64,000 bases of DNA. Origin: HLUCCA09 sp965277275 (lineage in GTDB: Bacteria; Pseudomonadota; Alphaproteobacteria; Rhodobacterales; Rhodobacteraceae). A model generated the notes under the pieces. It had not been told where the DNA came from. It searched no databases and was given only the letters and a program-made list of their open reading frames with translations. Positions within the stretch are counted from its first letter, which is position 1; every line of letters starts with the position of its first letter. Position numbers and translations under genes: made by a program. The stretch covers positions 1,302,001 to 1,366,000 of the forward strand of contig CBDICG010000002.1 in NCBI GenBank assembly GCA_965277275.1, in the 5' to 3' direction. Shown piece after piece: positions 34,173-43,591 of the stretch.

Positions 34173-35297
34173 ATGGCGACGCTGCGACTGATCCATACGT
34201 CAGATCTTCATCTCGGGAAGCGTTTCGGCACGCTGCCGGAGGAAATCCGCTATCGCCTTGTCGAGGCACGCCACGCGGTGCTGGACACGCTGTCCCGGAT
34301 TGCGGAGCGCGAAGGGGCGCAGCACATCCTCTTGGCGGGCGATACGTTCGACACCGAAACGCCGTCCGACGCGATCCGGGTTCAGGCGCTCGCCTCCATG
34401 GCCCACGCGGCTGACCTGCAATGGTGGCTCCTTCCCGGAAACCACGACAGCCTGCGCGCCGAGCCTTTGTGGGATGCAGTGCGGCGTGACGCGCCGGCCA
34501 ATGTCCATGTGCTCGATACACATGCACCGCGCACGCTCGCACCCGGGGCGGCGCTGCTGCCAGCGCCATGGCCCCACCCATCGCCAGGAACTGACCTGAC
34601 TGCGCCGCTGCGAGATATGGCGACACCAGAGGGCACGCTGCGCATCGGGCTTGCACACGGCGCCACGGCAAGTTTTCATGAAGATGCCGACCGGAGCGCC
34701 CTGATCCCCCTCGACCGTGCCGAAACGGCGGGGCTCGACTACCTCGCGCTCGGGGATTGGCACGGCGCCATCGCACTCGGCCAACGCATGCACTATTCCG
34801 GTGCTCCGGAAAGGGATGCCTTTCGCCACGATGGCCGCGGCTCGTGCTTGCTGGTTGAGGTCGCGCACGGGTCTGAGCCGCAGGTCCGCCAGATTGAGAC
34901 AGGGCGCTTTTCATGGCACAGCGTCGCGCTGTCCTTCGCGCCTGGCCTCGACGCCGTTGAAGAACTGTCGCGGAATATCCCGGCTGAACTCTCCCGGCGT
35001 GACACGCTGCTCCGACTGTCCGTCACGGGAACCATCGCTCTTGAAGAGCGCGGGCGACTGGAGACCGAAATCACGCGCCTCACACCGGAGTTCGGCCACG
35101 TCGCACAGGATCTCTCCGACCTCAGAACCATCGCAACGGCAGGGGATCTGGAGGCGATTGCTCCATCCGGCGCCCTGCGCGCCGCCGCGGAAGACCTGCG
35201 GGCCGCAACGGAGGACGATACCCTCTCGGACGTCGAACGCCGCCTTTCCGCCCGCGCACTGGACAGGCTGTGGACCATGCTGCAGGACCGTCCCTGA
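34173..35297 (+). CDS. SbcD/YhaO-like metallophosphoesterase (DNA repair exonuclease subunit)
   Basis: A 374-residue cytoplasmic protein with the calcineurin-like metallophosphoesterase motifs in order: HTSDLHLGK at about 8-16, LLAGDTFDT, LLPGNHDSL, GLAHG and LGDWHG. It matches the nuclease subunit of the Mre11/SbcD superfamily; the C-terminal 150 residues are a lineage-specific extension. Its stop overlaps the start of the SbcC-like ATPase (TGATG), which is the usual two-subunit arrangement of a repair exonuclease. The intergenic region shared with the AbrB-family gene is 125 bases. Confidence 0.88.
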   Translation: MATLRLIHTSDLHLGKRFGTLPEEIRYRLVEARHAVLDTLSRIAEREGAQHILLAGDTFDTETPSDAIRVQALASMAHAADLQWWLLPGNHDSLRAEPLWDAVRRDAPANVHVLDTHAPRTLAPGAALLPAPWPHPSPGTDLTAPLRDMATPEGTLRIGLAHGATASFHEDADRSALIPLDRAETAGLDYLALGDWHGAIALGQRMHYSGAPERDAFRHDGRGSCLLVEVAHGSEPQVRQIETGRFSWHSVALSFAPGLDAVEELSRNIPAELSRRDTLLRLSVTGTIALEERGRLETEITRLTPEFGHVAQDLSDLRTIATAGDLEAIAPSGALRAAAEDLRAATEDDTLSDVERRLSARALDRLWTMLQDRP

Positions 35298-37927
35298 TGC
35301 AGATCCGCGCAATTCGCTTGCAGAACGTCCGGCGCTTCATCGACCCGGTGGAAATCGGCGGCCTCGGGCCGGGCATCAACGTTCTGGCCGCACCGAACGA
35401 ACGGGGCAAGTCGACCTTCTTCGATGCGCTTCACGCCGCATTCTTCCTGCCCTGTCGCTCGATGAACGCCGATGTGCGCAGCCTCATACCCCACGCGGGC
35501 GGCGACCCCGAAGTGACTGTCTCGTTTGACGCGAACGGTGCAAGCTGGAGGCTCGAAAAACGCTGGAGCAAGGCTGCGGGGCGCCGCTCCGCCCGGCTCT
35601 GGCGCAACGGCACGCTCTCTGCGCAGGCCGGACAGGCAGAGGACCAGATCGCAGAGCTGCTTTCCCCGCCAGCCGATGGCGGACCCGCGGGATTGCTCTG
35701 GGTCAGGCAAGGTCTGACCGAGCTCGGCGCGCGGGGCGACGAGGCAAAGACGCGCCACACGCTCCTGACATCCGTGGCAGGCGAGGTCGACGCCATGACA
35801 GGCGGCCGGCAGATGGAGGCGCTGTCCGCTCGGATCGAAGCAGAGCTCGCGCAGAACCTGACCTCGAAAGGCCCTCGCAAGGGGGGGCCGCTCCACGCTG
35901 CGGCAGCCGAGGTGGCATCCTTGGAAGAGCGGTACCGCGAGCTTCGTGCCGCGTCGGCCGATCTCAGCGATGCGCTCGCCCAGCGCCACGAAAAGCGTGC
36001 GGAACGGGCCCGTCTGACAGACCCAGAGGATTCCGCCCGGCGGCAAGGCGCGCTTGCGGACGCCGAAGCCGCCCTCAAGGACGCGGAGAGGCACGAGACG
36101 GCCCTGCAAACCGCGCGGGACGCGGCGCGAATGGCCAGTGTCGTTCTGCAATCGACCACGACCGAGCGCACCCGGCTCAACGAAGCGCTCACGGAGCAGC
36201 GCGAGGCGCACGACAAGCACCATAGCGCGCAAGACGTCTACGACCGCGCCAAGTCAGACGCCGAAGCCTCCGGCGCTGCGGCGAAGTCAGCCGGAGAGCG
36301 GAAAACCCTGGCACATCAGGCGGAGCAGAGCGCGCGATCCCGGCACGCGGCCGCTCTGCGGGCGGAACGCGCGCAGGAGCTGGAGGCGCGCCGCCGCGAC
36401 TTGGAGCAGCGGCTCCAGGCCGCCGAAGAGGCACGCCGCGCTGCCGAGGCAGCCCGCGCCGAGGCGCAATCCGGACCAACCGACGCCCGCATGGCGGAGC
36501 TTCGAAAGCGGCAGACCGCTCTCAGCGCCGCGCATCTCGCCCGGGACACCGCGGCACCGTCGATCACGCTCTCCTATTCCGGCGAGGGTCGGGTGCGCCG
36601 GGAAGGGACGGCACTGCCCGCCGACGCACCGATCCCGCTTCCCGATGGTGGCACCTTCGAGCTTGACGGGATTGGCCGACTGACACTTGCCCCCGGGGCC
36701 GCTGGCGCAAGCGATGCCGTGGTCTTGGCCCGGGCCGATCTGGATCGCACCCTCGCGGATGCGGGCTTTGCCTCCCTCGCGGCTGCGGAGGAAGCGGTGC
36801 ACGCCCGAACGATCGCGGAAACAGCCCTCGCGCAGGCCACCGCGACGCTGCGCGCAGCCGCGCCGGAGGGGATCGACGCGCTGCGCACGAGCCTCGCGCG
36901 GATGCCCGCCCCTCCCGCACCGGACACGTCCCTGCCCTCGCTTCAGGACGCGGATGACGCGATGCAGGCGGCGGGGGACACCCTGCTCGAAGCTTCCGCC
37001 GAATACGAGGCCGCGCGCAGCCGGCAAGACGCGGCCCAGTCCGCACTTGCGCATGCCGAAGCCGCGCTCGCTGCGGCGGGCAATCGGGTGGAGCGCGCCG
37101 CGCATGCCCTCGCCATGCACGAAGATCCGCAGGCCGTTCTGTCAGCCCTCGACCTGCGACACCGCGCAGAGAGCGAGGCCCTCGGCACCGCAACGCGCAC
37201 CCTCGGCGAACTCGAAAGAGTGGCAACCGACATCTCCGCGCTCACGGCACGCTTCGAGCGGGCGAGCGCGGCTGTCGAGAGCGCACGGCAGGCGCTCCAG
37301 ACCCTTGCGGTCGATCTTCGCGGCCTCGACACGTATATCGAGACCCGGGCAAGCGCTGCCATCGAGGAAGAACTGCAAGACAGTGCCGACCGCCTCGCTG
37401 AAGCCCAACGACGACACGCGGCCATCGAGGAGGACTGCGCCGTGCTCCAGCGCCTCGCACAGGCCTTGAGCTCGGCCCGCGAAGCAGCACAGGAGCACTA
37501 TCTCGCGCCCGTTCTGGCGGAGCTCGAACCGCTCGTTCGCATGCTCTGGCCCGAGGCCGCATTGACGCTCGACCCCGAAACGCTTCTTCCCTCCAATCTG
37601 ACCCGACGCGACACCCCGGAGGCTTTCGACATCCTCTCAGGTGGAACGCGGGAGCAGATCGCGCTGCTCGTCCGTCTGGCCTTCGCCCGGATGCTGGCGC
37701 GCGAGGGGCGACCGGCGCCCGTGATCCTCGACGATGCAATAGTCTTTGCCGACGACGATCGCATCGTGACGATGTTCGACGCCCTCACCCGGCAGGCGAG
37801 CGACCTGCAAGTGATCGTCTTCTCGTGCCGCCAGCGCGCCTTCCGCGACCTTGGCGGACAGGCGCTGACGATCACCCCGGCGGAGCCCCCCGCGAGCAGC
37901 CCCGTCAGCCCGGAGACAAGCCCCTGA
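35297..37927 (+). CDS. SbcC/YhaN-like SMC-type ATPase
   Basis: An 876-residue ATPase. The N-terminal lobe has the P-loop APNERGKST at about residues 32-40; the long middle, rich in Ala, Glu, Arg and Gln, is predicted coiled coil; the C-terminal lobe has the signature DILSGGTREQIALLVRL and Walker B VILDDAIVFAD. It pairs with the upstream metallophosphoesterase as in SbcCD/Rad50-Mre11. No CxxC zinc-hook is visible in the coiled coil, which makes it more like YhaN than E. coli SbcC; how the arms join is therefore unclear. The start overlaps the SbcD-like stop by one base. Its last 23 bases overlap the convergent permease gene. Confidence 0.87.
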   Translation: MQIRAIRLQNVRRFIDPVEIGGLGPGINVLAAPNERGKSTFFDALHAAFFLPCRSMNADVRSLIPHAGGDPEVTVSFDANGASWRLEKRWSKAAGRRSARLWRNGTLSAQAGQAEDQIAELLSPPADGGPAGLLWVRQGLTELGARGDEAKTRHTLLTSVAGEVDAMTGGRQMEALSARIEAELAQNLTSKGPRKGGPLHAAAAEVASLEERYRELRAASADLSDALAQRHEKRAERARLTDPEDSARRQGALADAEAALKDAERHETALQTARDAARMASVVLQSTTTERTRLNEALTEQREAHDKHHSAQDVYDRAKSDAEASGAAAKSAGERKTLAHQAEQSARSRHAAALRAERAQELEARRRDLEQRLQAAEEARRAAEAARAEAQSGPTDARMAELRKRQTALSAAHLARDTAAPSITLSYSGEGRVRREGTALPADAPIPLPDGGTFELDGIGRLTLAPGAAGASDAVVLARADLDRTLADAGFASLAAAEEAVHARTIAETALAQATATLRAAAPEGIDALRTSLARMPAPPAPDTSLPSLQDADDAMQAAGDTLLEASAEYEAARSRQDAAQSALAHAEAALAAAGNRVERAAHALAMHEDPQAVLSALDLRHRAESEALGTATRTLGELERVATDISALTARFERASAAVESARQALQTLAVDLRGLDTYIETRASAAIEEELQDSADRLAEAQRRHAAIEEDCAVLQRLAQALSSAREAAQEHYLAPVLAELEPLVRMLWPEAALTLDPETLLPSNLTRRDTPEAFDILSGGTREQIALLVRLAFARMLAREGRPAPVILDDAIVFADDDRIVTMFDALTRQASDLQVIVFSCRQRAFRDLGGQALTITPAEPPASSPVSPETSP

Positions 37928-38759
37928 GCCGCTCGGAGCGCCGCCGAAGGATCTCGACCGTCGCAAGTAGCCCGATGGAGACGATCACCAGAAGCGTCGC
38001 CACAGCGAGGATCGTCGGAGAGATCTGCTCGCGCAGGCCGGTGAACATTTGCCATGGCAGCGTCTGCTGATTGGCTGACCCCACGAAGATCACCACGACA
38101 ACCTCGTCGAACGACGTGATGAAGGCGAAAAGACCGCCGGAGATCACGCCGGGCAGGATAAGCGGCATCTGCACCTTGAAGAACGTCGTCACCGGGTCCG
38201 CCCCGAGCGAGGAGGCCGCCCGCGTCAGCGACCGGTCGAACCCGACAAGCGTGGCTGTCACGGTGATGATGACGAACGGGATGCCCAGCGCTGCGTGGGC
38301 CAGCACGACGCCGGTGTAAGTCCCCTGCAAGCCGATGCGGGAGTAGAAGAAGTACATCCCCGCCGCCGAGATGATCAGCGGCACGATCATCGGCGAGATC
38401 AGGATCGCCATGATCGCCCGCCGGAACGGCACATGCGGTTGGCTCAGCCCGATGGCCGCGAGCGTGCCCAGAGACACCGACAGGATCGTCGCCGCCGGAG
38501 CGATCTTCAGCGAGTTCCACATCGCCTGCTGCCAGTCGGGATTGGTGAAGAAATCCTCGTAGTGCTTGAGCGAGTACCCTTCCGGGCTCAGCGCAAGCAT
38601 CTCCGGTGTGAAGGTGAAGAAGTCCTCGGCGTTGAACGACAGCGGGATGATCGTGAGGATCGGCGCGATCAGAAAGAAGAAGATGATCCCGCAGATAACG
38701 CGAAAACCGTAGTACCAGGCGCGTTCGCCGGTGGTGGCGTAGCTCGGTGGTCCTGACAT
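37905..38759 (-). CDS. ABC importer permease (PotC-like)
   Basis: A 284-residue inner-membrane permease of a polyamine/opine-type ABC importer. It has six hydrophobic segments, the first after RAWYYGFRVICGIIFFFL, and the EAA-loop helix that touches the ATPase, recognisable as TRAASSLGADPVTTFFKVQMP. It is the last gene of the importer operon. Six bases separate its start from the stop of the other permease gene, so the two permease genes are co-transcribed. The 3' end overlaps the SbcC-like gene by 23 bases on the opposite strand. Confidence 0.9.
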   Translation of the reverse strand: MSGPPSYATTGERAWYYGFRVICGIIFFFLIAPILTIIPLSFNAEDFFTFTPEMLALSPEGYSLKHYEDFFTNPDWQQAMWNSLKIAPAATILSVSLGTLAAIGLSQPHVPFRRAIMAILISPMIVPLIISAAGMYFFYSRIGLQGTYTGVVLAHAALGIPFVIITVTATLVGFDRSLTRAASSLGADPVTTFFKVQMPLILPGVISGGLFAFITSFDEVVVVIFVGSANQQTLPWQMFTGLREQISPTILAVATLLVIVSIGLLATVEILRRRSERLRGLSPG

Positions 38760-38765
38760 GATGAT

Positions 38766-40424
38766 TTACCCCAAGCTCACGTTGTCGATGCCCACGATCC
38801 GGTCGTAGACCCAGTACAGGATCAGAACGACCGCCAGAAGGATCGTCCCCAAGGCGGCCGCGAGCCCCCAGTTGAGGGACGATGAAATGTGGAAGGCGAT
38901 CCGGTTGGAAATGAATGTGCCGGTTGTACCACCGACGAGTTCGGGTGTGATGTAGTAGCCGATGGCAAGGATGAAGACGAGGATGCACCCCGCCCCGATC
39001 CCGGGCACCGATTGCGGGAAGTAGACCCGCACGAAGGCCGTGGTTGGCGTGGCGCCGAGCGACTTGGCCGCGCGCACATATGTAAGCGGGATCGTTTTCA
39101 TCACGGAGTAGAGCGGCAGGATCATGAACGGCAGCAGGATGTGCGTCATCGCGACGATGGTGCCGAACTGGTTGTTGATCATCGTCAGCCGCGCATCATC
39201 CGCCACCAATCCGACCCAGACGAGAATGTCGTTGATCACCCCCTGCTGTTGCAACAGCACCTTCCAGGCGGACGTCCGCACCAGCAGCGACGTCCAGAAC
39301 GGCAGCAGCACGAGGATCAGCAGCAGGTTGGCCTGCCGCGCCGGAAGCGTCGCTAGCAGGTAGGCGATGGGATAGCCCAGCAGCACGCAGCATCCCATGA
39401 TGACGAGCGACATGAAAAGGGTGCGCTGGAAGAGCAGCATGTAGATCCGCTGATCCTCGTCCTGCGCGGTGATGCTGCCATCGGCGGCCAGCTTCAGATC
39501 CACCGAGGTCAGGAAGTAGCCAGGCGTGTACTCAGGCGAGAACGTCTTGATCGTGGCCCAGACTTCCGGGTCGACCCAGCCATCGTCGAAGTCCTCGAAC
39601 GTCGCGCGGATGGACATCGTCTCGAAGCTATCCACGGCGCCCCGCGCCTCGGACAGCATGTCAGAGCCCGGCCCGTTATAGGCGTCGATCGTGCCTTGAT
39701 CCGCCGCCACCAGATCGGAGTAGAGCGCCAGATGCACGGGCGTCCACGGCTCTTCTTCTGCGGGATCATCGCCGTTGGCCTCCTGCATCGCCAGCGCGAA
39801 AGAGGTGTAGGCCATCGCCGTCTGAGGCATCAGCGCCGCGAAATCCGGGTTGGCCTCGAACGGAGCCGGATGCGCCCAGCCCGGTGCCGCAACCATCCGG
39901 ACCCATGGCCCGGCTTCATCCCAGTTCTCGTTCAGCGCCTCGAACTGGTCGAAGTAGACCTCGCCAACGTCGTCGATCCCCCGGCCCGTCCGGCGAAACA
40001 TCGAGGACATCCCGGTCGTTTCGTAATTGAGACGCGTACCGAGACGGGTGTGCAGCTTGCGCTCCTGTGCGTCGACCAAATCGTAGGTCAAGGCGAGGAA
40101 GGCGTCATCGCCCGGCAGGTCGTCGGCCGACGGGTCCCACGCTTCGAGTGCCGATGTCGTGCGTGGAAGGGTTTCCATGACGATCTCGTTTTCGACCGAG
40201 CGGAAGAGCATGTCCGCAATCGGCGCGAGAAACGTGATGACCACGAAGGCCAGAAGCGGGGCGACAAGCAAGAACGCCCGAAACTTCTGCCGCCTCAGCG
40301 AGCGCTGCAACGAACGCTTCAGCGGAGTGCCGTCTGCCGAGACGAGCGGGCCGGCCGGTTCTGCGGGAGCGGGTTTGCCGGACGTAGCGCTTGGAACTGG
40401 GCCGGCTGCCGTGGCGTCGGTCAT
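38766..40424 (-). CDS. ABC importer permease (PotB-like) with large periplasmic insertion
   Basis: A 552-residue permease. After a disordered N-terminus of about 45 residues comes the first membrane helix (FRAFLLVAPLLAFVVITFLAP), then a hydrophilic region of roughly 260 residues before the remaining five helices begin at about residue 330 (TLFMSLVIMGCCVLLGYPIAY). The EAA-loop is in RAAKSLGATPTTAFVRVYFP. PotB-type permeases are normally about 290 residues, so the insertion nearly doubles the size; its acidic, mostly alpha-helical sequence must lie in the periplasm and could be an extra ligand- or protein-binding part. It starts one base past the DUF1330 stop. Confidence 0.87.
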   Translation of the reverse strand: MTDATAAGPVPSATSGKPAPAEPAGPLVSADGTPLKRSLQRSLRRQKFRAFLLVAPLLAFVVITFLAPIADMLFRSVENEIVMETLPRTTSALEAWDPSADDLPGDDAFLALTYDLVDAQERKLHTRLGTRLNYETTGMSSMFRRTGRGIDDVGEVYFDQFEALNENWDEAGPWVRMVAAPGWAHPAPFEANPDFAALMPQTAMAYTSFALAMQEANGDDPAEEEPWTPVHLALYSDLVAADQGTIDAYNGPGSDMLSEARGAVDSFETMSIRATFEDFDDGWVDPEVWATIKTFSPEYTPGYFLTSVDLKLAADGSITAQDEDQRIYMLLFQRTLFMSLVIMGCCVLLGYPIAYLLATLPARQANLLLILVLLPFWTSLLVRTSAWKVLLQQQGVINDILVWVGLVADDARLTMINNQFGTIVAMTHILLPFMILPLYSVMKTIPLTYVRAAKSLGATPTTAFVRVYFPQSVPGIGAGCILVFILAIGYYITPELVGGTTGTFISNRIAFHISSSLNWGLAAALGTILLAVVLILYWVYDRIVGIDNVSLG

Positions 40425-40425
40425 G

Positions 40426-40713
40426 TCAGGTGCCCTCCACGACGATCATCGTGCTGTCGGCCGTCCGGCGCCGGATATCGGCGACTTCCTGGTAGGCCGG
40501 GTCGTTGTAGGCAGCCAGCGCCGCCTCGTAGCTGGGGAACTCGATCACCACGTGGCGCTCTTGGGCAGAGCCCTCGACCACCTCGGACTGCCCGCCGCGG
40601 ATCATGAACGTGCCGCCGTGGGCCTCGAGGATCGGCGTGTCCCGGCGGACATACTCCTTGTATTCCTCCGGTTCGCGCACGGTGATATGGCCGATGATGT
40701 AGCCTTTGGGCAT
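40426..40713 (-). CDS. DUF1330 family small protein
   Basis: A 95-residue protein with the dimeric alpha+beta barrel features of DUF1330: it begins MPKGYIIGHITVREPEEYKE and contains GGQSEVVEG and HVVIEFPSYEAALAAYNDPAYQ. The fold is shared with antibiotic-monooxygenase-like enzymes; the role of the family is unknown. The ATG at 40713 is preferred to an upstream in-frame ATG. It sits between the binding-protein gene, from which it is separated by a terminator hairpin, and the first permease gene, one base away, so it belongs to the importer operon; a metabolic or sensing role for the imported compound is likely. Confidence 0.82.
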   Translation of the reverse strand: MPKGYIIGHITVREPEEYKEYVRRDTPILEAHGGTFMIRGGQSEVVEGSAQERHVVIEFPSYEAALAAYNDPAYQEVADIRRRTADSTMIVVEGT

Positions 40714-40752
40714 GGCGGTGTCCCCCGGTTCGGCTCTGAGAGCCCTCATTGC

Positions 40753-40779
40753 AAAAGGGGCGAGCCAAAGGCCCGCCCC
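40753..40779 (-). terminator. Rho-independent terminator after the binding-protein gene
   Basis: On the minus strand GGGGCGGGCC, a TTT loop, GGCTCGCCCC (with one G-T pair) is followed by TTTT. It lies just after the substrate-binding protein stop and before DUF1330. Such an intra-operon terminator lets the binding protein be made in excess of the permeases. Confidence 0.8.
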
Positions 40780-40790
40780 ATTCGTTCAGC

Positions 40791-41903
<1,113 letters not shown>

Positions 41904-42020
41904 GGTAACCTTCCTGTGTCATTTGGCCCGAGTAGGTTTTTCCCAAACGGCTTCGGGCGCGCCGTCCGGGCTTGCGGGAGCCAGCGTACAACGCATTGTC
42001 GGGCTCCGTATCCAGTCAGT

Positions 42021-42113
42021 TCAATCGTGGTACGTCTTGAAGTCCTTCTTTACCTTGTCACGCACCTGCTTGGAGAAGCTGAAAGCGTTTGCATCCTTGC
42101 GCGCCTGAGCCAT
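42021..42113 (-). CDS. Candidate 30-residue basic protein between ATPase and binding protein
   Basis: A short minus-strand frame with ATG at 42113 and TGA at 42021. The product begins MAQARKDANAFSFSKQ, is rich in Lys and Asp, has eight basic and four acidic residues, no Cys and no membrane segment. Codon use is like the neighbouring genes. No Shine-Dalgarno sequence is obvious upstream, which lowers the confidence. It lies in the 350-base gap between the ATPase and the binding-protein genes. I recognise no family; it might be an uncharacterised small protein or chance. Confidence 0.4.
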   Translation of the reverse strand: MAQARKDANAFSFSKQVRDKVKKDFKTYHD

Positions 42114-42253
42114 CGTCGCAACCGCAGCATTCTGAAGGCGTCACAATTCCCCGTCTTCTACCTGCGCATCCTGTGAAGCGGCTTTCGCTTCCCTTGAAAT
42201 GGTCCGACGAAACGATCTGGCGCCGGAGCGCGAGATCCAGTTGCTATCTCCGT

Positions 42254-43363
42254 TCAGGCCGCATCGAGGGCACGGCAATCGGCCGGGAGCCAGCCGATCT
42301 CGATGTGCTCGCCCGGGCTCAGGCGTCGCTGATCGGGGGCGTTGCGGGTCTTGATGATGAACTCATCGTTGCCCGCGACGCGCAGGCGCGTGCGGTAGAT
42401 GTCGCCCATGTAGATGAACTCGAGCACCTCGGCCTTGAGCGTATGGGCATCCGCCGAGAGGCGCTCGCTATTGTATTCCACCCGCTCGGGACGGATCGAG
42501 ACCTGCGTTCGCTCGCCCGGCTGGCTGACGTTCACGGGCTTGCAGTTGATGATCTCACCGTCGTCGAGGCGCACCGTGGCGACCTCGCCATGGATTTCCT
42601 GCAACACGCCGGTGAGCGTGTTGTTCTCGCCGATGAACTGCGCGACGAAGCTGTTCTCGGGCTCTTCGTAAAGCGTGTCGGGCGGGGCGAGCTGCTGGAT
42701 GCGACCGTCGTTGAAGACGGCGACCCTGTCCGACATCGTGAGCGCCTCGGTCTGGTCGTGCGTGACATAGACCGTGGTGATGCCGAGCGAGTGGGCGAGG
42801 TTCGTGATCTCGAACTGCATCCGCTCGCGCAACTGCTTGTCGAGCGCGCCAAGGGGCTCGTCCATCAGCACAAGCTCCGGCTCGAAGACCAGCGCGCGCG
42901 CGAGCGCGATCCGCTGCTGCTGACCGCCCGAGAGCTGGGTTGGACGGCGCCCGCCGAATTCCGCCATCTGGACCATGTCGAGCGCGCGCATCACCTTGCG
43001 CTCGCGCTCGTCCTTGCCGATCTTGCGCACCTCGAGCGGGAACGCGAGGTTTTCGGCCACGGTCATGTGCGGAAAGAGCGCGTAGTTCTGGAAGACCATA
43101 CCGATGCCGCGCTTGTGCGGCGGGATGATGTTGATCGGATTTCCGTCGAGCAGGATTTCCCCGTGCGTCGCCGTCTCGAACCCGGCCAGCATCATCAGGC
43201 AGGTCGTCTTGCCCGATCCCGACGGCCCCAGCATCGTCAGGAACTCGCCCTGCCCGATGGACAGGTTGAGGTCCTTCACGACCAATGTTTCGCCATCGTA
43301 GCTTTTCTGGACACGGTCGAAAACGACAAAGCCCTCTTTCGCACTTCCCGAATCCAACGCCAA
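42254..43363 (-). CDS. ABC importer ATPase (PotA-like)
   Basis: A 369-residue ATPase that powers the importer. Walker A is GPSGSGKTT at about residues 46-54, the signature LSGGQQQRIALARAL follows, Walker B is ELVLMDEPLGALD and the H-loop is YVTHDQTEALTM. A C-terminal TOBE domain (from about 275) is present, as in PotA and other spermidine/iron ATPases, and often binds a regulatory ligand or modulates uptake. It is the first gene of the importer transcript; 228 bases separate it from the aminotransferase gene upstream, which has two GC-rich hairpins in it. Confidence 0.92.
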   Translation of the reverse strand: MALDSGSAKEGFVVFDRVQKSYDGETLVVKDLNLSIGQGEFLTMLGPSGSGKTTCLMMLAGFETATHGEILLDGNPINIIPPHKRGIGMVFQNYALFPHMTVAENLAFPLEVRKIGKDERERKVMRALDMVQMAEFGGRRPTQLSGGQQQRIALARALVFEPELVLMDEPLGALDKQLRERMQFEITNLAHSLGITTVYVTHDQTEALTMSDRVAVFNDGRIQQLAPPDTLYEEPENSFVAQFIGENNTLTGVLQEIHGEVATVRLDDGEIINCKPVNVSQPGERTQVSIRPERVEYNSERLSADAHTLKAEVLEFIYMGDIYRTRLRVAGNDEFIIKTRNAPDQRRLSPGEHIEIGWLPADCRALDAA

Positions 43364-43502
43364 AAGGTCACTCCCCGTGATTTTGAGAAAACCGTAACAG
43401 TCTCGAATTGGGTTTCAACCCCTCGCGAGGCCCTGCTGCGCGCTCATGAGGCGAGCGCCCAAAAACCGTGCATCACCCTCGAACATGCCCGGGGCCCTCC
43501 CG

Positions 43503-43559
43503 CCCCCCTCGGCCTTGCGGCCTGCGGGGGTTGGGCGTGGCGCCGGCTGTCGCCGGCGC
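43503..43559. terminator. Two GC-rich hairpins after the aminotransferase gene
   Basis: A nested stem (CCCCC with GGGGG, enclosing GGCC/GGCC, 43503-43530) and a perfect 8-bp stem, GCGCCGGC/GCCGGCGC with a TGTC loop (43540-43559). They lie just downstream of the aminotransferase on the minus strand. Neither is followed by a T run, so they may act as rho-assisted terminators or mRNA 3'-end stabilisers. Confidence 0.4.
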
Positions 43560-43591
43560 GGGCGCGCACAATTCGTCGCGAGCGCGCAGGG

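Noticed and set aside
43503..43559. GC-rich hairpins considered as a CRISPR-like or repeat array.
   Set aside because: Only two unrelated stems, no spaced repeats.
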